The notes under the pieces: generated by a model | The model's database searches: none | Told to the model about the DNA's origin: nothing | What the model saw: only the letters and a program-made list of their open reading frames with translations | Program-made: the position numbers and the translations under genes | Part shown: positions 51,615 through 58,372 of the stretch, in pieces | Position numbering within the stretch: the first letter of the stretch is position 1 | Layout of the letters: each line of letters starts with the position of its first letter | NCBI GenBank assembly: GCA_963768165.1 | Contig: CAVYHJ010000002.1 | Span: 1,116,001-1,180,000 of the forward strand | Reading direction: 5' to 3' | DNA length: 64,000 bases | DNA from: CAVYHJ01 sp963768165 [NCBI: uncultured bacterium] | Lineage (GTDB): Bacteria; UBP4; UBA4092

Positions 51615-51989
51615 ATGACTCGTTTTCGGTTCACCCGAACTCAGAGGATTACCCGGAAGGTGGAATATCAGGCCATTTATTCCAAAGGGAAAAGTGTCAG
51701 TACCACGGGTCTAAGGGTTTATGGATTGGCTCAAACATCCGAGTTGAAACCCAAACTGGGTATTTCTATCAGTAAGAAAGTTGGAAAAGCTACCGTGCGC
51801 AACCGGTTAAAACGTTATTTTCGGGAAATCTTTCGGTTACATCAGTACGATATTAAACTGGGAAGCCAGATTGTCATCGTTGCCAAACCGGAATGTGTTG
51901 CTTTAACCTATCAGGAATTGGAACAAAGAATAATGCAAGTATTGGAAAAATTGCGCGTGTTAAGAGTTATGGAATCTACTCATGGCTAA
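51615..51989 (+). CDS. rnpA: Ribonuclease P protein component
   Basis: 124 residues from the ATG at 51615, which has GAGGG just before it; the GTG-like frame extension to 51579 overlaps rpmH and is rejected. The RNA-binding RNR motif is present (V-R-N-R-L-K-R-Y-F-R-E), with the F-R-F ... Y-x-A-I-Y and G-I-S-I-S-K-K-V-G-K-A parts of the fold. It binds RNase P RNA to process the 5' ends of tRNAs. Its end overlaps yidD by 8 bp. Confidence 0.95.
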   Translation: MTRFRFTRTQRITRKVEYQAIYSKGKSVSTTGLRVYGLAQTSELKPKLGISISKKVGKATVRNRLKRYFREIFRLHQYDIKLGSQIVIVAKPECVALTYQELEQRIMQVLEKLRVLRVMESTHG

Positions 51990-52188
51990 ATTATTTATTT
52001 TCTTAATCCGGGTTTATCAGGTTTCTCTATCGCCCTTATTACCCCATTCCTGTCGGTTTTATCCTTCCTGTTCGCAATACGCCATTGATGCGTTCAAGAA
52101 ATACGGCTTTTTTAAAGGATTCTATCGCTCGATTCGACGAATTTTATGCTGTCACCCATTTCATCCCGGTGGTATTGACCCCGCGTAA
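51982..52188 (+). CDS. yidD: Membrane protein insertion efficiency factor YidD
   Basis: 68 residues with the family pattern Y-Q-x-x-L-S-P ... C-R-F-Y-P-S-C-S-Q-Y-A ... R-I-L-C-C-H-P-F-H-P-G-G-I-D-P. The conserved Cys residues are present. It is a small peripheral membrane protein that helps YidC-dependent insertion. It overlaps rnpA by 8 bp and precedes yidC by 39 bp, the standard order. Confidence 0.95.
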   Translation: MAKLFIFLIRVYQVSLSPLLPHSCRFYPSCSQYAIDAFKKYGFFKGFYRSIRRILCCHPFHPGGIDPA

Positions 52189-52227
52189 GAACATTTTCAG
52201 TCGAAACAAATATTTTCGTGTAAAACT

Positions 52228-54129
52228 ATGCAAAAACAACAAATTATAGGTTTTGTTTTAATGACCCTGATTTTATTTTTATATATCGGGGTTATTCTAC
52301 CTAAATATGCTCCACCTCCCAAACCCGTTCCTAAAGGGACCTTGGCGCAGGAGACAACCGCCCGTACTTTGTTATCCGGGGATACTACGCAATCCTCCAT
52401 CAAGCCAATCTCGAGCATGGATTCAACGCTCCTAGCCAAAATTCAGGAAATCACCGTCAATACGGATTTATATTGCGCTAAATTCACCACCTTGGGCGGT
52501 CGTCTCACCAGCTTCCGTCTCAAAAAGATTGCCGTGGAAAAGTTCCTCGATCCCACCCTTCTCGAAGACCAATTGAAACAAGCAATTCAGAAAAATGATG
52601 GAACGCAAATCGAAATACTCCAGGCGGAACTTAATAAACTTCATACCCAACAAGATTTGTTAAAAAAAGAACAGGAAGCAAAAAAACAAAATGATACCGC
52701 CAAGGCGAAGGAATATGCGGATCAAATCGCCGGATTGGATTGGGTGGAACTGGTCTCTGCCAATGACGCGCTTCCCAAACCGCTGGAACTGGATTTCAGT
52801 GGAATGCTCAATCCCGATAAAACCACCCTCTATACCGTTTCCACGAATAATCTGAATCTCGATAAAAGCAATCCTAACGGCCAAATTGTTTTGCGGGGAA
52901 TCCTCAGTAATGGGTTGGTCGTCGAAAAAACTATCGGGTTTACCAATGATAGTTATGTTCTGCCCCTCAATATTAAAGTAACCAATGATTCCAACAAAGA
53001 TATCCGGCTCTCGGAAGACGGTGTCGGGATGAAAATTAATCTGGGCGTGGGTATTGGTGATTTACAATTGAAAACCCAGTCGCGCTATGACGTTGGAGTA
53101 CAACCTACCGTGAAAATTAATCAAAAAGTTCAAATGATTTCCCTCACTGTCGCAAAACCGGAAGATAAACAGACCGGCGATATTAGTTGGGCTGCCATCC
53201 AAACCAACTATTTCTTTAAAGGATTGGTTCCGCAAGTCAGTTCCGCGACTTCGGTCGAAGTGCAGCTTGTCCAAACCGGAAAAATTTATAATCCCTCCCT
53301 GGCTGTGGAAATTCCTACCCTCGATTTGCCGGTGAAAGATGAAACCAAACAGTCTTTCTTGTTCTATATCGGACCCAAACAATCTGAAAAATTAGCCGCA
53401 CTCAAAGTGCCTGTGGAAGATATTCTTTTTTATCATTGGTCGCTTTTTTCCTGGTTAAAAACCCTTGATTACTGGATACTCATTCTGTTGAAATGGTTTT
53501 ATGCAATGACGAAAAATTACGGTGTTGCCGTTATTTTAATCTCCATCTTTTTTAGAGTTCTCACGTTCCCCTTAAACCATTACAGTTTCAAATCCATGAA
53601 AGCGATGCAGGCTCTCGCGCCGGAACAAAAAATGATTTCGGAAAAGTTCAAGGATGACCCCGCCCGCCAACAACGCGAAGTTATGGCTCTTTATAAAAAA
53701 CATAAAGTAAATCCGGTGTCAGGTTGTCTCCCCATGCTGATTCAAATGCCGATTTTATACTCGTTCTATGCCGTATTAGGTAAATCCATTGAATTGCGCG
53801 GTGCGCCTTTTTTTGGATGGATTACCGATTTATCCAAACCGGATACCGTGGCAACAGTCGCGGGTTTCTCTATTAATATCTTACCTATTTTAATGTCCGC
53901 TACAATGTGGGTTCAACAAAAAATGTCCCCCACTTCGCCCGACCCAAAAAACGCCATGATGAGCCAGATGATGACCGTCGTTTTTCTTTTCATGTTTTGG
54001 AATATGCCCTCCGGTCTGGTACTATATTGGTTCGTTTCGAATATATTATCAGTATTGCAGCAACATTACATTAACAAACAAGTGATTCCAGTGCATTTAC
54101 CTCATGCACATTCTGACACGACGAAATAA
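52228..54129 (+). CDS. yidC: Membrane protein insertase YidC (60 kDa type)
   Basis: 633 residues. An N-terminal transmembrane helix (about 5-25), a large periplasmic domain to about residue 400, then the five-helix insertase core with M-K-A-M-Q-A-L-A-P-E-Q, G-C-L-P-M-L-I-Q-M-P-I and F-W-N-M-P-S-G-L-V-L-Y-W. The periplasmic domain marks a diderm bacterium. Unusual is a Gln/Lys/Glu-rich coiled-coil insertion near residues 112-168, including L-L-K-K-E-Q-E-A-K-K-Q. It inserts and folds inner-membrane proteins with or without Sec. No clear ribosome binding site, so it may rely on coupling with yidD. Confidence 0.95.
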   Translation: MQKQQIIGFVLMTLILFLYIGVILPKYAPPPKPVPKGTLAQETTARTLLSGDTTQSSIKPISSMDSTLLAKIQEITVNTDLYCAKFTTLGGRLTSFRLKKIAVEKFLDPTLLEDQLKQAIQKNDGTQIEILQAELNKLHTQQDLLKKEQEAKKQNDTAKAKEYADQIAGLDWVELVSANDALPKPLELDFSGMLNPDKTTLYTVSTNNLNLDKSNPNGQIVLRGILSNGLVVEKTIGFTNDSYVLPLNIKVTNDSNKDIRLSEDGVGMKINLGVGIGDLQLKTQSRYDVGVQPTVKINQKVQMISLTVAKPEDKQTGDISWAAIQTNYFFKGLVPQVSSATSVEVQLVQTGKIYNPSLAVEIPTLDLPVKDETKQSFLFYIGPKQSEKLAALKVPVEDILFYHWSLFSWLKTLDYWILILLKWFYAMTKNYGVAVILISIFFRVLTFPLNHYSFKSMKAMQALAPEQKMISEKFKDDPARQQREVMALYKKHKVNPVSGCLPMLIQMPILYSFYAVLGKSIELRGAPFFGWITDLSKPDTVATVAGFSINILPILMSATMWVQQKMSPTSPDPKNAMMSQMMTVVFLFMFWNMPSGLVLYWFVSNILSVLQQHYINKQVIPVHLPHAHSDTTK

Positions 54130-54141
54130 AGGAGACCGACT

Positions 54142-54795
54142 ATGCAAACAGTTGAAAAATCAGGGAAGACCGTGGATGAAGCTATCGCCGCGGCGCTCGA
54201 CGAATTGAAATTACCCCTCGCGGATGTCAAAGTCGAAATACTTGACGAAGGTTCACGAGACGAATCCGAGGCAAAAGTCCGGGTTTCACAAAAAGTTAAA
54301 TCCGAAATCGGCGTGAAATCCGCGGCACTCTTGAAAGAATTGTTAGCCAAAATGGGAATGGCCAGCGAAGTGGTGGTACACGAGGAGGGAAACACCATGC
54401 GGTTGGAAATTCATAATAATCATGATAGTGCCATCCTCATCGGGTTTCGCGGGAAGACCCTGAATTCACTCCAATATCTTGTCAGTCAAATGCTTTGGAA
54501 AAACATTTCGGACGGGGAACAACGCTATGATATTGAAGTAGATCTTCAGGAGTATCGCGCCCGGCGCAGAAAGTTATTAACTCGCATGGCGGAAGAAGCC
54601 ATTGGAAAAGTCGATCTCATCGGCAAACCTATAGACCTTGAACCTATGAGCGCCTATGACCGGAAATTTATTCATATGATTGTCCAAAAAGAAGAAGGGT
54701 TCACCAGTAACAGTGTCGGTGAAGGCCAAGACCGTCATATCGTCATTGCCAAAGGAAACTACGAGTTTGAAGAACAACCGGTAGACAGCGAATAA
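54142..54795 (+). CDS. jag: RNA-binding protein Jag/KhpB
   Basis: 217 residues. The N-terminal Jag-N domain (about 1-55; V-E-K-S-G-K-T-V-D-E-A-I) is followed by a KH domain (L-I-G-F-R-G-K-T-L-N-S-L-Q) and an R3H domain (R-x-x-x-H motif seen as R-K-F-I-H, then G-E-G-Q-D-R-H-I-V-I). It binds RNA and in other bacteria acts with KhpA on cell-wall and division genes. The gene starts 12 bp after yidC with GGAG at 6 nt. Confidence 0.93.
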   Translation: MQTVEKSGKTVDEAIAAALDELKLPLADVKVEILDEGSRDESEAKVRVSQKVKSEIGVKSAALLKELLAKMGMASEVVVHEEGNTMRLEIHNNHDSAILIGFRGKTLNSLQYLVSQMLWKNISDGEQRYDIEVDLQEYRARRRKLLTRMAEEAIGKVDLIGKPIDLEPMSAYDRKFIHMIVQKEEGFTSNSVGEGQDRHIVIAKGNYEFEEQPVDSE

Positions 54796-54835
54796 AAAAG
54801 TACCTTCGGTAATAATATTTACGATTAATTTGCGT

Positions 54836-54841
54836 TATAAT
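54836..54841 (+). promoter_or_regulatory. TATAAT -10 box 6 nt before the ATG of the next gene
   Basis: Consensus -10 at 54836-54841 and ATG at 54848. The matching -35 region is poor. The expected start is the A of the ATG (leaderless). Confidence 0.5.
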
Positions 54842-54847
54842 AGAATC

Positions 54848-55612
54848 ATGAATAGGTTATCCTCCCAATTCATGATTCTTCTATTTTTGAGTTTTATATT
54901 CCTCTTCTCATCAAGCCCCGCCGCTGTGGGCGGATTGACCGGACAAATTCGGACAGTGCCTGGATTATCCAAAGATTCCAGCGCCGCGGCATATTCCCAA
55001 CGCGTGGAATTAATTGACCGGGTTTGCGAAGTCATCGAAACCATGTTGTATGCTCAGGATGGGAAGGAACAAGCCTATCAAGAGGGAAGACGGATTTTTA
55101 AAGATTACAAAAATGGCACCATTACTGTCGTAGATACCAAAGAAAATCAATTAAAAGTCAGCGATTATCTGGATCAATTAAATAATGTCGTTACCGAGAA
55201 TAGTCATTCCTACTACTCTCAGCCGCGCAATAAAATAATCATCCTTCATCATGCCGACCCTAATAATTTACGCAATGTCATCAATCAGATTGTTCAGGAA
55301 TCGCACGCGGGGACTGCGGGTACCGGGAGTTCTAACGTAGGTAATTATGTTACTGGAGTCATCACATCCGGTGCGGGGAATGGGTTGACTTTTTTAGACG
55401 TGACCGTGGAGTTGATAACGGTTACCGGGTCTACGACCAATCCTTCCGCCCGACTCTATATCTATACTCCGACTCGGGATAGGGAAGTCACCTTAACCGT
55501 CGGTAATAGCGAATTGGTTGACCAATATCGTGTTCGACTGATTAGTGCCAACTCCCGCAGCCAAGAAGCTGAAGTCGAAATCCGCCTTGCCTCTACCGCC
55601 GGGTTACCATGA
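54848..55612 (+). CDS. Exported protein with a secretin-like N-domain segment (function unknown)
   Basis: 254 residues from the ATG at 54848; a TTG-led extension from 54830 overlaps the -10 box and is rejected. Signal peptide M-N-R-L-S-S-Q-F-M-I-L-L-F-L. The segment N-K-I-I-I-L-H-H-A-D-P-N-N-L-R-N-V-I-N-Q-I-V resembles the ring-forming small domains of secretins, in which a strand is followed by N/D-A-x and a helix. A Gly/Ser/Thr linker and a beta-rich C-terminal half follow, with no secretin pore domain. It might be a periplasmic partner of a type IV pilus or secretion system; the pilin gene at 57856 is near. Weakly supported. Confidence 0.5.
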   Translation: MNRLSSQFMILLFLSFIFLFSSSPAAVGGLTGQIRTVPGLSKDSSAAAYSQRVELIDRVCEVIETMLYAQDGKEQAYQEGRRIFKDYKNGTITVVDTKENQLKVSDYLDQLNNVVTENSHSYYSQPRNKIIILHHADPNNLRNVINQIVQESHAGTAGTGSSNVGNYVTGVITSGAGNGLTFLDVTVELITVTGSTTNPSARLYIYTPTRDREVTLTVGNSELVDQYRVRLISANSRSQEAEVEIRLASTAGLP

Positions 55613-55921
55613 CCCACCCAACTTCTCCTTAACTCCAAGATTCCAAAGTCGTAAAAACCATTTGAAATAAATCAATTAAAGACACTCAAAAAAACCCTAC
55701 ATTTTTGTTGTGTTTAACCAAGCAACTGTAACCCTAGTTTTTCATGTTGGCTGATTTATCGACGAAAATAATCCCTAGAATATTCAACTAAATTGTTGAA
55801 TTAATAATGGTTATGATTATTTTTATGGAATAAAGAGTAATGGCATTTGTTTTGCAAGTTTCTACAATATATGAACATACTAGTGAAAGGAATATGAACA
55901 AAATTAGAAAGAGGAGAAAAA
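55613..55921. other. Upstream region of the 8-repeat protein, similar to the pilin upstream region
   Basis: 309 bp without a gene. The stretch about 55724-55850 resembles about 57655-57790 upstream of the pilin gene: AACTGTAA...ATTTATC...AATATTCAA...TTGTTATGATT-like blocks in the same order, ending in a shared TAATGGCAT/TTATGGCAT edge. A duplicated promoter/leader is likely. Confidence 0.5.
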
Positions 55922-57373
55922 ATGATTGCGTTTAAAAGATTGGTTTTGATTCTTGGTGTATTAATTTTCGGTTTATCTCACTCCCATCTCATGGCTTGGT
56001 CCACAATCAATGGTATCACCATCTGTACCGCCGCAAATGGACAAGTATTTCCCACGATGGTGAGTGATGGGTCGGGTGGCGCCATTATTACGTGGACAGA
56101 TTACCGTAATGATACTACTGGCAAAAATGGCGATATCTATGCCCAGCGAGTTAATTCCATGGGAAACGCACTCTGGACCAGCAATGGCGTGGTCATCTGT
56201 AACGCTGGAAATGACCAAGACTCTCCCACGATAGTGAGTGATGGGGCGGGTGGCGCCATTATCACTTGGGAGGATCGACGCAATGCAAATTACCATATCT
56301 ATGCCCAGCGAGTGGATTCTACGGGAAACACTCTCTGGACTAGCAATGGCGTAGCTATCTGTACCGCTACAGGTAGCCAAAACTTTCCCGTGATCGTGAG
56401 TGACGTGTCTGGTGGAGCCGTTATCATCTGGTACGATTCCCGTAACGGGAATCAAAATATCTATGCCCAGCGGGTAAATTCCATGGGAAGTGCCCTCTGG
56501 ACTACTAATGGTGTAGCCCTCTGTACTCTCGCAGGTAGACAATGGAGTCCCGCTCTTGTGAGTGACGTGTCAGATGGAGCCATTATCACCTGGTATGATT
56601 ACCGCAATGGGAGACCTAATATCTATGCCCAACGAGTGGATTTCACAGGAAACACTCTCTGGACACCTAATGGCATAGCCATCTGTACTGCTGGTGGTTA
56701 TGGCCAATCCTATCCCACGATAGCCAGTGACAATGCTGGCGGGGCCATTATTACTTGGATGAATCAACGCAATGGATTAGATATCTATGCCCAACGGGTC
56801 AATTCCATGGGAAGTACCCTCTGGACTCCCAATGGCGTTGCCATCTGTACTGCCGCAAATGACCAGGACTATCCCACGATAGTGAGTGACGGGACGGGCG
56901 GGGCCATTATCGCTTGGCAGGATGATCGCAGCAACGTGTACGGAAATATTTATGCCCAGCGGGTGAATTCCACAGGAAACACTCTCTGGACTCTCAATGG
57001 AGTAGCCATCTGTACTGCCGCAAATATCCAAAACGGTCAAACGCTTGTGAGTGACGGATCGGGTGGGGCCATTATTACCTGGCAGGATGACCGCAATGAT
57101 ACTACCGGTCAATATGAAAATTGGGATGTTTATGCTCAGCGAGTCAATTCCCTGGGAAAAACCCTCTGGACCGCCAATGGCGTAGCCATTTGTAACGCCG
57201 CCAATGACCAAGAATCTCCCAAAATCGTGAGTGATGGATCGAGCGGAGCCATTATCACTTGGCAGGATTTCCGCAATGGGTCAACCTATAATATCTATGC
57301 CCAATCAATAAACGGTGGGGTTTTTGTTCCTGTAGAACTTTTTGTATCAAAGTTGGAGAAGATGGGAAAATAA
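55922..57373 (+). CDS. Secreted protein with eight propeller-like repeats
   Basis: 483 residues. The signal peptide (M-I-A-F-K-R-L-V-L-I-L-G-V-L-I-F-G-L, cleavage near L-M-A-W) matches that of the protein at 58373. Then come exactly eight repeats of ~54 residues: N-G-V-A-I-C-T-A ... P-T-I-V-S-D-G-x-G-G-A-I-I-T-W-x-D-x-R-N ... I-Y-A-Q-R-V-x-S-x-G-x-x-L-W-T. The strand pattern and repeat number suggest an eight-bladed beta-propeller. The C-terminus ends in F-V-P-V-E-L-F-V-S-K. Ribosome binding site AGAGGAG. Likely surface exposed with a binding role; no enzyme residues are recognised. Confidence 0.75.
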   Translation: MIAFKRLVLILGVLIFGLSHSHLMAWSTINGITICTAANGQVFPTMVSDGSGGAIITWTDYRNDTTGKNGDIYAQRVNSMGNALWTSNGVVICNAGNDQDSPTIVSDGAGGAIITWEDRRNANYHIYAQRVDSTGNTLWTSNGVAICTATGSQNFPVIVSDVSGGAVIIWYDSRNGNQNIYAQRVNSMGSALWTTNGVALCTLAGRQWSPALVSDVSDGAIITWYDYRNGRPNIYAQRVDFTGNTLWTPNGIAICTAGGYGQSYPTIASDNAGGAIITWMNQRNGLDIYAQRVNSMGSTLWTPNGVAICTAANDQDYPTIVSDGTGGAIIAWQDDRSNVYGNIYAQRVNSTGNTLWTLNGVAICTAANIQNGQTLVSDGSGGAIITWQDDRNDTTGQYENWDVYAQRVNSLGKTLWTANGVAICNAANDQESPKIVSDGSSGAIITWQDFRNGSTYNIYAQSINGGVFVPVELFVSKLEKMGK

Positions 57374-57408
57374 TATACCTAAATCAAATTAGAAAGGAGG
57401 AAAATATA

Positions 57409-57663
57409 ACGGAAATATTAAGAAATAAAAGAGGTTTTACGTTACTGGAGATTCTGCTCGTAGTGGCGATCATCGGAATATTGATGGCTATCGCTATTCC
57501 GAACTTTATCAGGTCTTGAACTCAATCCATTGTCAAGGCTTGCGTCAATAACCTTACACAAGTAACCGGTGCTAAAGCAAGGATTGCATTTAGGTACATG
57601 AGATATAATGTTGCTATCTTAATTTTGATATTCTCATGTTGTAGTTGTATTCAAAACAAATAA
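57409..57663 (+). pseudogene. Decayed type IV pilin gene copy
   Basis: It aligns to the intact pilin at 57856 from the first codon: E-I-L-R-N-K-R-G-F-T-L-L-E-I-L-L-V-V-A-I-I-G-I-L. The start codon is ACG where the intact gene has ATG. A TGA at 57517-57519 stands where the intact gene has an Arg codon after F-I-R. Similarity continues to V-T-G-A-K-A, then diverges, and the frame ends with TAA at 57661. The ribosome binding site AAAGGAGG is still intact. Confidence 0.85.
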
Positions 57664-57855
57664 CTGTAAACAAGGCTTTACATATTGGCAAATTTATCTA
57701 GGATTACAATTCCCCCCAATATTCAATTAGATGATTGATTATATTATTGTTATGATACTTCTTGAAAATGATAAGGTTATGGCATGAGGTATGCGGATTT
57801 ATAGCGTACAATTTAAAAAATATACCTAAATCAAACGAGAAAGGGGGGATTTACA

Positions 57856-58230
57856 ATGAAGATATTAAGAAATAAACGTGGTTTTACGTTAGTAGAAATT
57901 ATGATCGTCGTGGCGATCATCGGAATCTTGGCGGCTATCGCCATTCCGAACTTTATCCGGGCGCGAATTCAATCCAATGCCAAGGCGTGCGTCAATAACC
58001 TTAAGCAAGTAACCGGTGCCAAAGCGCAATACGCCTTGGAATACAAACTGACAGGTTCCAATTCCGTTAGCCCGTTTGCCAACCTGACCGTGTATCTGTT
58101 GAATCCGAATGCGACAGCCTGCCCCACCAATGGATCCGCCTATACCGGCGATGTAGTTATTAGCAATGCCGTGGTCTGTCCGAACTTTGCTTCAACTGAT
58201 CCAGAATTTTCACTGCATTACTATCCGTAA
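57856..58230 (+). CDS. Type IV pilin / pseudopilin
   Basis: 124 residues. A short basic leader M-K-I-L-R-N-K-R-G precedes the cleavage site G|F-T-L-V-E with Glu5 of the mature protein, then the hydrophobic helix I-M-I-V-V-A-I-I-G-I-L-A-A-I-A-I-P-N-F. A Cys pair in the C-terminal part (A-T-A-C-P and V-V-C-P) may form a disulfide. A prepilin peptidase should cut after Gly. Assembly genes are not in the window. It may be a major-type pilin or pseudopilin; the short length fits the latter equally. Strong GGGGGG site upstream. It lies between the 8- and 16-repeat secreted proteins. Confidence 0.88.
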   Translation: MKILRNKRGFTLVEIMIVVAIIGILAAIAIPNFIRARIQSNAKACVNNLKQVTGAKAQYALEYKLTGSNSVSPFANLTVYLLNPNATACPTNGSAYTGDVVISNAVVCPNFASTDPEFSLHYYP

Positions 58231-58270
58231 ACCGGGAAGAAGGCGATTGTATCTAATAAGGATTTATCGT

Positions 58271-58305
58271 ACCAAGGTGCCCTTGAACGCCAAGGGTGCC
58301 TTGGT
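58271..58305 (+). terminator. Strong hairpin after the pilin gene
   Basis: ACCAAGGTGCCCTTG/CAAGGGTGCCTTGGT forms a 15-bp stem with G-U pairs and a 5-nt loop. It lacks a T-run, so it may act as an mRNA-stabilising 3' end as much as a terminator. Confidence 0.55.
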
Positions 58306-58372
58306 AATCGGTTTAATGCGAAAACCAGTGATAGTGAAATGAACAGTAATTTACTTTATTAGAAAAGAAAAA

